11,527 nucleotides of DNA from Actinomycetota bacterium (GTDB lineage: Bacteria; Actinomycetota; Thermoleophilia; Gaiellales; Gaiellaceae): assembly GCA_016870235.1 (NCBI GenBank), contig VGCB01000026.1:1-11527 (forward strand). The letters run 5' to 3'. The translations under genes were made by a program, and so were the position numbers. Below are positions 1 through 7,520 of this stretch, one piece after another. Positions within the stretch are counted from its first letter, which is position 1; every line of letters begins with the position of its first letter. The notes under the pieces were generated by a model. The model ran no database searches, was not told where the DNA came from, and saw nothing but the letters and a program-made list of their open reading frames with translations.

Positions 1-2274
1 CGCCCCGACCTCCTCGTCGTCGGCCAGGTCCTCGGGAGGAGCCCCTTCCTCGAGCACCGCCTCGTCCGTCGCGCCGTCGGCGCCCGGCTCGGCGACCTTC
101 CGGCGCGCCGGGGCCCGGGTCGGCTTCTCCGCCTCGCTCTCGAACGTGATCGGCGTCGCGGGCGCGGGCCCCCCGACCGGGCTCGCGAACACCTTGCCCT
201 CGAGCACGGCGCCGGCGACGACCTTGACCTTCCGCCCCACCTGGGTGGCGGCGCCGGCGACGATCACCTCGACCCCCTCGACGATTCCGACACCGGCCGT
301 CGGGTCGTGCAGCCCGACCTCGACGAGCTTCACCTCCACCTCGGCGGCCTCGGCGATCGGCCCGGCCGGCTGGAGCTCCTCGACCTTGCCCTCCGCGAGC
401 ACGTTGACGTGGTCGGCGTGCGCGTGCCCCTCCGCCTCGACGAGGAAGAACCGCCGCTTGGTCACGTCCTCGAGGGCGCGGAGCCGCTCGCCTCCCGCGC
501 CGACGAGCACCGGCAGGATCCGCGGGTGCACCGCCACCCGGTAGGCCTGCACCCCGCGCGCGGCCCCCGCCGCGATCGTGCGGAGCTCGCGCTCCACCTT
601 CATCGCCGAGGTCGAGTCCGAGACGACGATGCCGTCGCCGGCGCACATGGGGCACTTGCGGGTCATGACCTCGCGCGGCCCGTCGGTCACGTTCTGCCGC
701 GTCATCTCCACGAGCCCGAGCGGCGAGATCTCGACCACGTACGTCTTCGTGCGATCGCGCTCCAGCTCCTGCCGGAGCGCCTCCTCCACCGCCTGGCGGT
801 TCTTCAGGTTCGCCATGTCGATGAAGTCGATGACGATGATCCCGCCGATGTCCCGCAGCCGCAGCTGCCGCACGACCTCCTTCACGGCCTCGAGGTTGTT
901 CTTGACGATCGTGTCCTCGAGCCGCTGCGTCGAGTTCTTCGACCGCGAGCCCACGAAGCGGCCGGTGTTGACGTCGATGACGGTGAACGCCTCGGCGTAG
1001 TCGAAGATCAGGTAGCCGCCGGAGGGCAGGTCGACGCGGCGCTCGAGCGTCGAGGCGATCTCCTTCTCGACGCCGAACCGCTCAAACAGCGGCTCCTTCT
1101 CCTTGTAGCGGTGGACGCGCTCGATCATGCCGGGCGACGTCTTCTTCAGGTAGCCGACGATGCGCTTGTGCGCGCGCTCGTTGTCGACGTGGCACGCCTC
1201 GAACCCGGAGGCGAAGAGATCGCGGACGATGCGCAGCGGCAGCTCCGCCTCCTGGTAGATCAGCTCCGGAGCCTTCGCCGTCTTCTCTCGCGCCTGGATC
1301 GTCTTCCAGAGCCGCTGCAGGAAGACGAAGTCGCGCTCGATGTCCTCCACCGATGCGCCCTCGGCCGCGGTGCGGACGATGACGCCGCCCTCGGTGATGT
1401 CGAGCGCCTGCAGGATGTCCTTCAGCCGCGTGCGCTCCGACTCCTCGAGCCGGCGCGAGACCCCGAGGCCTTCGCCCTGCGGCACGTAGACGAGGAACCG
1501 GCCCGGCAGCGAGATCTCGGTCGTGAGCCGCGCGCCCTTCGTCTTCATCGGGTCCTTCACGGCCTGGACGAGGATCGTCTGACCTCGTTGGATCAGGTCC
1601 GTGATCTTCTTGCCGTGACGCTTCCCCTCGAGCTCGGGGACGACGATCTCGTCCACGTAGAGGAAGCCGTTCTTCTCGAGCCCGATCTCGACGAACGCCG
1701 CCTCCATGCCCGAGAGCACGTTGTCGACGGTGCCGAGGTAGATGTTGCCGGCGATCGAACGCCGCTCGGGCCGCTCGAGGTACACCTCGGCGACCTTCTC
1801 GTCCTCGACCACGGCGACACGCTGCTCGCCGACGTCGACCGAGATCAGGAGCTCCCGCTTCGCCTCCGGCAGCGGCGCGCGCCGCGGCTGCTGGCGCCGC
1901 CGCGACTGGGAGCCGTTCCGGCTCCGCCGGCTCGAGCGATCGCCCTTCTCGCCCTTGTCCGCCTTGTCGGCCTTGTCGGCCTTGTCCTCGCCGCGGTCCG
2001 CCCTCTCGGCGCGCTTCCGCCCGGTCCGCGGCCGCTCGCTGGCACCCGCCTCGGGGCCGTCGTCGGCGACGGCCTCGCCGTCGGCGGTCTTCTTGCGATT
2101 GCGTCCGCCTCGACTCCCCCGGCGCCGCCGCTTCCGCGGCGCGTCGTCGGTGCCGTCGGGCGGGTCTTCCTCCGTCGCGTCCGGCAGCTCAGGCGCCGGC
2201 CGCTCGACCTCCGGGTCGGCGACGGCAGCCGCAGGTGGGCTCTTCGACTTCTTCAGGAATCGGAACCAGGGCAA
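1..2274 (-). CDS. rne: Ribonuclease E/G, 3' end cut by window edge
   Basis: Single-strand-specific endoribonuclease of the RNase E/G family, which initiates mRNA decay and matures structured RNAs. The 758 visible codons show a low-complexity charged N-terminus (about residues 1-138, with a KAD-KAD-KAD-KGE run near 98-110), an S1-type RNA-binding region from about 140, and the catalytic core. The two metal-binding aspartates are in TVIDVN (D434) and IVIDFIDM (D483). The Zn-link cysteines are in CPMC (541-544). Residues about 645-700 resemble a TRAM RNA-binding domain, followed by an acidic tail that runs off the window. The start is the TTG at 2274, because GAGGAG lies 9 nt upstream and no ATG or GTG is in frame nearby. 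The spacing of the aspartates (49 residues) is longer than in E. coli RNase E (43), as I recall for actinobacterial homologues. The family is certain; rne versus rng is a naming choice. Confidence 0.93.
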   Translation of the reverse strand, partial: MPWFRFLKKSKSPPAAAVADPEVERPAPELPDATEEDPPDGTDDAPRKRRRRGSRGGRNRKKTADGEAVADDGPEAGASERPRTGRKRAERADRGEDKADKADKADKGEKGDRSSRRSRNGSQSRRRQQPRRAPLPEAKRELLISVDVGEQRVAVVEDEKVAEVYLERPERRSIAGNIYLGTVDNVLSGMEAAFVEIGLEKNGFLYVDEIVVPELEGKRHGKKITDLIQRGQTILVQAVKDPMKTKGARLTTEISLPGRFLVYVPQGEGLGVSRRLEESERTRLKDILQALDITEGGVIVRTAAEGASVEDIERDFVFLQRLWKTIQAREKTAKAPELIYQEAELPLRIVRDLFASGFEACHVDNERAHKRIVGYLKKTSPGMIERVHRYKEKEPLFERFGVEKEIASTLERRVDLPSGGYLIFDYAEAFTVIDVNTGRFVGSRSKNSTQRLEDTIVKNNLEAVKEVVRQLRLRDIGGIIVIDFIDMANLKNRQAVEEALRQELERDRTKTYVVEISPLGLVEMTRQNVTDGPREVMTRKCPMCAGDGIVVSDSTSAMKVERELRTIAAGAARGVQAYRVAVHPRILPVLVGAGGERLRALEDVTKRRFFLVEAEGHAHADHVNVLAEGKVEELQPAGPIAEAAEVEVKLVEVGLHDPTAGVGIVEGVEVIVAGAATQVGRKVKVVAGAVLEGKVFASPVGGPAPATPITFESEAEKPTRAPARRKVAEPGADGATDEAVLEEGAPPEDLADDEEVGA

Positions 2275-2495
2275 CGAGATGATCTCCTCGCGTCGGCGCG
2301 CGCACGGCCAGCGCCGAAGAGGCGGCCGGCATCGTGCAGCGGGACTTGTCGAAAATGGCAGGCATAAACCTCTCGGAAGGCTAGCAGCGGCGATTCGTTG
2401 ACTACCTGCTGGCCGGATGACCACAGCTCCCAGGGCTCGAGTCGATCGATTCGTTTCCTGGAGCACGAGGAACCGGAGGGGTCCATTGTGACGTT
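2275..2495. other. Upstream region of RNase E/G, no gene seen
   Basis: About 220 bases between the REP-like element and the RNase start. The only clear signal is the GAGGAG ribosome binding site just before the TTG start. A 59-codon minus-strand ORF begins near 2355 but overlaps the RNase start and shows no protein-like features, so it is not called. I see no convincing -35/-10 pair. A 5' leader for the RNase mRNA probably lies here. Confidence 0.4.
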
Positions 2496-2583
2496 GGTGT
2501 TCGCGGAGCCGTCCGACTGAAGTCGGACGGGGGACGAAAAGGACCAACCCTCGGGACTCCGCGTCTGGCTTCAGCCAGACGCG
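2496..2583 (+). repeat. REP/BIME-like element, copy 1 (two hairpins A and B)
   Basis: Two palindromic hairpins separated by 26 nt. Hairpin A (2511-2530 with flanks) has arms CCGTCCGACT and AGTCGGACGG around a GA loop. Hairpin B (2560-2583) has arms CGCGTCTGGCT and AGCCAGACGCG around TC. The outer blocks 2496-2532 (37 nt) and 2559-2583 (25 nt) recur exactly, as reverse complements, at 10446-10482 and 10396-10420. The spacer is largely different between the copies. The arrangement of two oppositely oriented palindromes is that of a bacterial BIME built from REP sequences. No RAYT (Y1 transposase) gene is in the window. Confidence 0.85.
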
Positions 2584-2686
2584 TACACACACGCCCTACG
2601 CCCACCACGTCGTTCGAAGCACCAAGCCACGACTCCATGCCGGTGCTTCTGAGGGGGCCAGGGGGACCTTCCCGCTGCTTCAGGAT
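2584..2686. repeat. Intergenic stretch with diverged repeat X, copy 1
   Basis: No gene is seen. The right part (about 2650-2686, running from GAGGGGGCC to GCTTCAGGA) aligns loosely and in the same orientation with 10508-10550 (GGAGGGGTT to GGCTTCAGGA). Short gaps are needed, so the match is suggestive and not exact. Both sit close to a REP-like element, so they could be diverged parts of a larger dispersed repeat. Confidence 0.4.
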
Positions 2687-2745
2687 CCGAGCTCTCTCGC
2701 GTCTGCGACGTCGGTCCCTCACCCAGCAGACGCGAGAGAGCTCGG
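2687..2745 (-). terminator. Perfect 20-bp hairpin after the operon, possible terminator
   Basis: Arms 2687-2706 and 2726-2745 are perfect reverse complements over 20 bases, with a 19-nt loop. The hairpin begins 9 bases after the TAG of the 64-aa gene, the last gene of the mreC operon, which fits transcription termination or 3' end protection. There is no run of U after it on the minus strand, so it is not a textbook intrinsic terminator. Its inner arm (GCGTCTG/CAGACGC) resembles hairpin B of the neighbouring REP-like element, so it may instead belong to that repeat family. Confidence 0.5.
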
Positions 2746-2753
2746 CAGCAAGC

Positions 2754-2948
2754 CTAGGCGGCTGCGGGCTTGAGCCGCGCGCGGCGGGCGCCGACGGCGC
2801 GGAGCCGCTGCGTGAGCCGCGCCCACGCCCACGGCTCGAGCTCCTGGTACCTGGTCTCCGAGTGGCCACGGGTGGCCTCGAGATACTCGAACCAGGCGTC
2901 AGCCTCCTCGATCTGCAGCAACTCCTCCGCCAGTTCCTTCTCCGCCAC
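2754..2948 (-). CDS. Small acidic-to-basic hypothetical protein, 64 aa
   Basis: Not recognised as a named family. The GTG start at 2948 has an excellent ribosome binding site (GGAGG, 5 nt before the start), which rules out the longer open frame extending into the upstream gene. Codon use is typical of the neighbours. The first 30 residues are Glu/Leu-rich (AEKELAEELLQIEEADAWFE) and look helical. The middle has an aromatic patch (EPWAWARL), and the last 20 residues are Arg/Lys-rich. There is no signal peptide or membrane segment, so it is probably cytosolic and may bind nucleic acid or a partner helix; this is inference. It lies 76 nt after the DUF697-like gene and is probably the last gene of the operon. 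Position just before the RNase E/G gene may mean shared regulation. Confidence 0.75.
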   Translation of the reverse strand: MAEKELAEELLQIEEADAWFEYLEATRGHSETRYQELEPWAWARLTQRLRAVGARRARLKPAAA

Positions 2949-3024
2949 GTGGGCCTCCGGGTCGGTCGTTCGGGATCGGGGCGATCCTAGGACCTGGACC
3001 GGACGGACCGGACCGAGCGCCGGG

Positions 3025-3795
3025 TCAGGCGCGCGGGCGGCGGGATGCGAGCTCGCCGAGCGCGAGCGTGACACCGGCTGCGACAGTCGCCCGCACGAGA
3101 CGGCCGCGACGCGGCAGGCGACGGACGAGACCGCGCGCCGCGAGGCCGGCGACGAGCGGGAGGGCGAGCTCCGGCCCGATCGTGCGCGCGAGCTCCTGCG
3201 GCGAGGCGTCGTCCGCCCGGACACCGGCGGTGCGCCGGAGCGAACCGAGGAGCCGCGTCTGCCGGTTCGCGAGCACGGGGAGCTGGACGGCGCCCGACGT
3301 TCCGGCGGAGAAGGCCGCCTGCAGCGTCGCGCGGCGCACCTGCTCGCGACGGACGGCCTCGGCGAGCGCCGGGAGGACGCTCGCGAGGGCCGCTCCCTCC
3401 TCCTCGTCGACGACGCGTGCGATCGCCGCCGCGATCTCCTCGACGGGGAACCCCTGACCCGGCGGCACCGGGACGACCTCGGTCGCCGGCACGTACGGCA
3501 CGTCGCCCGACCACGGCGCCGTCTGGACGGCGACCGCGGGGACGAGCCGGCGCGTCGCCTGGCGCAGCACCCGGACGTCCTCGTCGCCGGGGGCTCCGCC
3601 GAGGACGCGCACCAGCACCGACGCACCGTCACCTGTCCCCTCCCGGACGACCGCGCCGCCACCCTCGCGCACGAGCGCCGACCGGAGCTCGCGGGCGAGC
3701 ACGCCGGACACGTGGACCGGTCGTGCCGACGGGGTCGGCCGCCGCGCCTCGCGGACGAGACCGACCAGCTGCCGCGGCTCGAGCGGGAGCGCCAT
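3025..3795 (-). CDS. DUF697-like protein, co-operonic with rodA
   Basis: A 256-residue protein of unknown function. The C-terminal part (about 110-256) resembles the DUF697/YcjF-type domain found at the end of some GTPase-related proteins: a VPPGQGFPVEEI motif (111-122), a helical region (QVRRATLQAAFSAGTSGAVQ, 152-171), then a hydrophobic segment (about 207-223) and a second one (about 236-250). The N-terminus has a short alpha/beta look but no Walker A (GxxxxGKS/T) motif, so GTP binding is not supported. The ATG at 3795 overlaps the rodA stop by one base (TGATG), which implies translational coupling. A GTG four codons upstream would be an alternative. Its position directly after rodA suggests a role with the elongation machinery, but this rests on context only. 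The domain call is from memory of the family pattern. Confidence 0.8.
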   Translation of the reverse strand: MALPLEPRQLVGLVREARRPTPSARPVHVSGVLARELRSALVREGGGAVVREGTGDGASVLVRVLGGAPGDEDVRVLRQATRRLVPAVAVQTAPWSGDVPYVPATEVVPVPPGQGFPVEEIAAAIARVVDEEEGAALASVLPALAEAVRREQVRRATLQAAFSAGTSGAVQLPVLANRQTRLLGSLRRTAGVRADDASPQELARTIGPELALPLVAGLAARGLVRRLPRRGRLVRATVAAGVTLALGELASRRPRA

Positions 3796-4985
3796 CAGCG
3801 GAACCACCGCCCGGCCCGGCCGCGCGCGTGGATCGCCAGCAGCACGCCGACGGCGAGGAGGTTCGCGACCATCGAGGAGCCGCCGACCGTCACGAACGGC
3901 AGCGGGATCCCCGTCACGGGAGCGATCCCCATCGTCATGCCCACGTTCACGAACACCTGGAAGGTGAAGGAGAACACGATGCCGCCGGCGACGACGGCGC
4001 CGAAGAGATCCCCGGCGACCGTCACGATCCGCAGGCCGCGCCAGATCACGAGCAGGTAGAGGAGCAGGAGGAGCGACGCGCCGAGGAACCCGCGTTGCTC
4101 CGAGAACGACGCGAAGACGAAGTCCGTGTCGTGCTCGGGCAGGTAGAAGAGCCGGGTCTGGCTCGCCTCGTCGACGCCGCGCCCCGAGAAGCCCCCCGCG
4201 CCGACCGCGGTGATCGACTGGTTGACGTTGTACGTCGTCCCGCCCGGGTCGGAGCTCGCGTCCGCGAAGCCGGTCAGGCGCTCGACCTGGTACGGCTTCA
4301 GGATCTGGATCCCACCGGCGGGCAGCAGCCAGACGACCGAGACGACGAGGACGAGCGCGGCCGCGCCGACGGCCGCGAGCACCCGCCAGCGCGTCCCGAC
4401 GACGAAGAGGACGGCGGCGAGGCCGGCGACGTAGACGAGCGCGGTACCGAGGTCGGGCTGGAGGAACACGAGCCCGATCGGGACGGTCGCCAGCAGCACG
4501 GTCGAGACGACCGCGAGCAGCGAGATGCGGCCCCGGCGGTCGACGAGGAACCCGGCGAGCGCGAGGACGAAGAAGAGCTTCCCGAACTCCGACGGCTGGA
4601 ACTGGAACGGCCCGAGCTCGATCCAGCGCTTGGAGCCGCGGATCGCGGACTCGAACGCGAACACGAAGAACATGACGGCGATCGTGCCCCCGTAGACGAG
4701 CCGCCAGTGCCGCCGCCAGAGATCGGTCGGGATCCAGAGCATCGCGATCAGGCAGACGGCGCCGACCGCGGCCGCCATTCCCTGCCGGCGGACGGCCGCG
4801 CCCGGGTCGCCCGGAACGTCGAACCGCGTGATCCCGGCGATCGCCCAGAGGCCGTAGCCGACGAGCGCCGCGACGGCGCCGAGGAGCACCCAGTCGAGAT
4901 TGCGGACGATCCCCGAGAAGGGAAACGCGTCCGCCCGCCGGGCACCGGCGAACGGCCGCCTCGACCGGCCGGCCTCGGCGATCAA
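3795..4985 (-). CDS. rodA: Rod shape-determining SEDS glycosyltransferase RodA
   Basis: Polytopic membrane protein of the SEDS family that polymerises lipid II into glycan strands for the lateral wall, working with PBP2. The 396 residues show about ten membrane segments. SEDS signatures are RGSKRWIELGPFQFQPSEFGKL-type sequence at 117-137, LQPDLGTA (175-182), the extracellular loop with NVNQSITAVGAGG, and LPEHDTDFVFA, which includes a strongly conserved acidic position. PLPFVTVGGSS near the C-terminus is the usual last-helix motif. The TTG start at 4985 overlaps the PBP2 stop (TTGA) and has AGGA four bases upstream. The N-terminal 25 residues are basic and cytoplasmic. FtsW is the alternative, but the adjacent PBP2 and mreCD genes make RodA the better name. 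Confidence 0.93.
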   Translation of the reverse strand: MIAEAGRSRRPFAGARRADAFPFSGIVRNLDWVLLGAVAALVGYGLWAIAGITRFDVPGDPGAAVRRQGMAAAVGAVCLIAMLWIPTDLWRRHWRLVYGGTIAVMFFVFAFESAIRGSKRWIELGPFQFQPSEFGKLFFVLALAGFLVDRRGRISLLAVVSTVLLATVPIGLVFLQPDLGTALVYVAGLAAVLFVVGTRWRVLAAVGAAALVLVVSVVWLLPAGGIQILKPYQVERLTGFADASSDPGGTTYNVNQSITAVGAGGFSGRGVDEASQTRLFYLPEHDTDFVFASFSEQRGFLGASLLLLLYLLVIWRGLRIVTVAGDLFGAVVAGGIVFSFTFQVFVNVGMTMGIAPVTGIPLPFVTVGGSSMVANLLAVGVLLAIHARGRAGRWFR

Positions 4986-7009
4986 TCCGTCCTCACCTCC
5001 TCGGCTGCGGGCGCCTTGATGCCGAAGTGCTTTTCGAAGACGCGCATCGCGGCGGGCGCCGCCACCTCGCCGCCGTGGCCGCCGTTCTCGACGATCGCGC
5101 AGACGACGAGCTCGGGCACCGCTCCCGCGCCCGAGGGCCCGTAGCCGCACCACCAGGCCTGATCCTCCTTGTGCCCGGGCGGGTATCCCTCGAGGTTGAC
5201 GACCTTCTCCGCCGTCCCGGTCTTGCCGGAGATCGGGATCGCGTAGGCGCCGAAGGTTCCCGACGAGGTTCCGTACTCGAGGTGGGTCGACTTGAAGAGC
5301 GCGTCCTGGATGATCTGGAGGGCCGCCGGGTCGACGCCCGTGGGGCGCGGCGCGTCGCCGGTGAAGCGCCGGCGGACGATCGGCTCCTGCCCCGGCCGCG
5401 ACGTCTCAGCCTGCTCGGCCACGTGCGGCGTCACGAGCTTCCCCCCGTTGGCGATCATCGCGTAGAAGCGCGCCATCTGGAGCAGCGTCACGGTCACGTC
5501 CTTCTGCCCGATCGCGAGCTGGAGCGAGTCGCCCGGGTTCCAGGCCCGATCCCAGTCGTCCTCGTACGCCTGCCGTCGCCACGCGGGGGTCGGCAGCAGC
5601 CCGTCCGCCTCGCCGCCGAGGGCGATCCCGGTCGGGGCGCCGAACCCGAACTTCGCCGCCCACTGCTGCATGCGGACGCGCCCCGCCTCGCCGCCGTTGT
5701 AGAACCGCATCGCGACGTCGTAGAAGTAGGTGTCGCACGAGCGGGCCATTGCCTCGCCCAGCTGCATCGAGTGCTTGACGAACGGATCCCAGTTCTTGAA
5801 GATCTGCTTGTCCAGACCGTAGACGGCGAACGGCGGGCACGGGATCGACTCGTACGGCGAGAGGAGGTGCTCCTGCATCGCCGCCAACGCCGTCACGGGC
5901 TTCCACACCGATGCCGGCGGGTACTCGACCTGCGTGACGCGGTTGAGCGCGGGGAAGTTCTTCTCCTTCGCCACCTTGTCGTCGAGGAGCGGCGCGACCT
6001 TCTTCGGGTCGAGACGCCCGACCCAGACGGACGGGTTGTAGGTCGGGTTCGAGGCCATCGCCCGGACCGCGCCGTCGCGCGGGTCGATCGCGACGACGGC
6101 GCCGCCGTTCGCGAACCAGGACTCCTTGCTGATCGCGAGGGCGATGCTCTCGCGGAGCGCCCGCTCCGCCGCCTGCTGCAGCTGCACGTCGATCGTCAGC
6201 CGAAGCGACTGGCCCGCCGTGGGCTCGAGCCGGGTCGACGGCCGGCTCTGCTGGTTGCCCTGGGAGTCGACGCGCATCTGCGCCTCGCCGGCGGCGCCGC
6301 GGAGGTAGCGGTCGTACGTGCGCTCGACGCCGCTCCGCCCGACCTTGTCGCCGGCCGCGTAGCGGGCGCCCTGACCCTGCCGCTGCCTCGCCTCGAGATC
6401 CTCCGCCGAGATCTCGCCGACGTACCCGAGCACCTGCGCGGCGAGGTTGCCGTACCGGTACTCGCGAAGGTACGTGTGCTGGATTCGGACGCCCCGGAAC
6501 TCGCGCTGGTGCTCCTTCAGGTACCGCACCTGCTCCTCGTGCACCGCCGTCTTCACGGTCAGCGGCGTCAGCGGATCGGTCCGCAACCGCTCCTCGACCT
6601 CCTTGGCGAGCTCCGCCGGTGCGAGGTTGAGGACGGAGGCGAGGCGGCGCACGATCGCATACCGCTGCTTGCGCGGCAGGTCGGCGACCCACAGCTTGAC
6701 CGAGGTGCTCGGCGTGTTGTCGACGAGGACGCGGCCGTCGCGGTCGAGGATCAGCCCGCGCGGAGCCTCGAGCCGGATCGTGCGGATCTGGTTGGACTGG
6801 GCGCGAACGAGGTAGCGATCGCCCGACTGGACCTGGAGCGACCAGAGTCGGACGAAGAGCACGGCGAAGGCGGCGAGGACGATCGCGCCGAGGATCGAGA
6901 CGCGGAGCGCGAGGCCGGGAGTGAGACGGTGCGGCGGCTCGAGCCCGGGCTCCGGCGGCAGGAAGCGTCCCGAGCGGCTGCGCGGCTCGTCGTAGGGAGA
7001 GCTAGCCAA
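4982..7009 (-). CDS. mrdA: Penicillin-binding protein 2, elongasome transpeptidase
   Basis: Class B PBP that cross-links peptidoglycan during elongation as partner of RodA. The 675 residues have one N-terminal membrane segment (about 36-55), then the PBP dimerisation/pedestal region starting with EAPRGLILDRDGRVLVDN (81-98). The transpeptidase domain has SxxK (S367-V-W-K370, in YPPASVWKP), the S-x-D form of motif two (S424-C-D, in ARSCDTYFY, normal for PBP2), and KTG (596-598, in SGKTGTAEK). The TTG start at 7009 has GGAGG nine bases upstream and overlaps the mreD stop by 8 nt. The longer open frame reaching 7144 would run far into mreD and is rejected. Ile, Thr or Phe is more common before the SxxK lysine than Trp, a minor oddity. 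Length and motif order are normal for the family. Confidence 0.95.
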   Translation of the reverse strand: MASSPYDEPRSRSGRFLPPEPGLEPPHRLTPGLALRVSILGAIVLAAFAVLFVRLWSLQVQSGDRYLVRAQSNQIRTIRLEAPRGLILDRDGRVLVDNTPSTSVKLWVADLPRKQRYAIVRRLASVLNLAPAELAKEVEERLRTDPLTPLTVKTAVHEEQVRYLKEHQREFRGVRIQHTYLREYRYGNLAAQVLGYVGEISAEDLEARQRQGQGARYAAGDKVGRSGVERTYDRYLRGAAGEAQMRVDSQGNQQSRPSTRLEPTAGQSLRLTIDVQLQQAAERALRESIALAISKESWFANGGAVVAIDPRDGAVRAMASNPTYNPSVWVGRLDPKKVAPLLDDKVAKEKNFPALNRVTQVEYPPASVWKPVTALAAMQEHLLSPYESIPCPPFAVYGLDKQIFKNWDPFVKHSMQLGEAMARSCDTYFYDVAMRFYNGGEAGRVRMQQWAAKFGFGAPTGIALGGEADGLLPTPAWRRQAYEDDWDRAWNPGDSLQLAIGQKDVTVTLLQMARFYAMIANGGKLVTPHVAEQAETSRPGQEPIVRRRFTGDAPRPTGVDPAALQIIQDALFKSTHLEYGTSSGTFGAYAIPISGKTGTAEKVVNLEGYPPGHKEDQAWWCGYGPSGAGAVPELVVCAIVENGGHGGEVAAPAAMRVFEKHFGIKAPAAEEVRTD

Positions 7010-7520
7010 GGAGCTCGACCTCCCGCGGCTCCGCGGGCTCCGGACGCCGGCCGAGCAGTCGGCGGATGAGCCGGTGCAGGAGCAGGGCGAGCGCGACGTC
7101 GAGCACCGCGGCCGGGACCAGCGGCCCGAGCACGTGCCCGGCATCGACCGGGTCGCCCAGCAGGGCGGTCAGCGCGTACCCCGCGAGCCCGACCCCGATC
7201 GAGAGGACGAGCACGGCGGCGTACGGCGCGTAGGCGCGCCCGCGACCGGTCGTCTCCGCGTAACGGCCGGCCCAGTAGCCGGCGAGGAGGAGCAGGAGCG
7301 AGGTGACGCCGAGCCGGCCGAGCGTCGCCGTGTCGACCAGGAGGCCGCCGGCGAACCCCGCCCAGGCGCCGGCGAGGGCTCCGCGGTTCCAGGCGACGAG
7401 GACGACGACGACGAGCAGGACGTCGGGAGCGACCCCGCCGACGTCGGCCCCCCCGACCGCGGACACCTGGACGAGCGCGACGACGAGGACGAGCGCGGCC
7501 GCCCGCAGCGCGCCGATCAC
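7002..7520 (-). CDS. mreD: Rod shape-determining protein MreD
   Basis: Small integral membrane scaffold that works with MreC in the elongasome. The 172 residues are almost entirely hydrophobic, with about five membrane segments: about 5-22, 32-48, 50-66, 74-88, 101-121 and 135-151 are candidates. A short Arg-rich cytoplasmic tail follows (HRLIRRLLGRRP). The LLVDTATLGRLGVTSLL stretch (60-76) matches the MreD pattern in which an Asp follows a small-residue helix. The GTG start at 7520 overlaps the mreC stop (GTGA), with a G-rich AGCGGGGGGA ribosome binding site just upstream. MreD is poorly conserved in sequence, so the call rests on size, topology and position between mreC and mrdA. Confidence 0.9.
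   Translation of the reverse strand: MIGALRAAALVLVVALVQVSAVGGADVGGVAPDVLLVVVVLVAWNRGALAGAWAGFAGGLLVDTATLGRLGVTSLLLLLAGYWAGRYAETTGRGRAYAPYAAVLVLSIGVGLAGYALTALLGDPVDAGHVLGPLVPAAVLDVALALLLHRLIRRLLGRRPEPAEPREVELLG

Noticed and set aside
307..2367. 686-codon plus-strand open frame
   Set aside because: It is antisense to RNase E/G, whose catalytic motifs are clear. The frame is rich in Arg, Leu, Asp and His as expected of a shadow in GC-rich DNA.
3417..5144. 575-codon plus-strand open frame
   Set aside because: Antisense to rodA and the DUF697-like gene, composed of Asp/Glu/Arg-rich low-complexity sequence typical of shadows.
5027..7069. 680-codon plus-strand open frame
   Set aside because: Antisense to mrdA, with no domain-like sequence; a product of GC3 bias.
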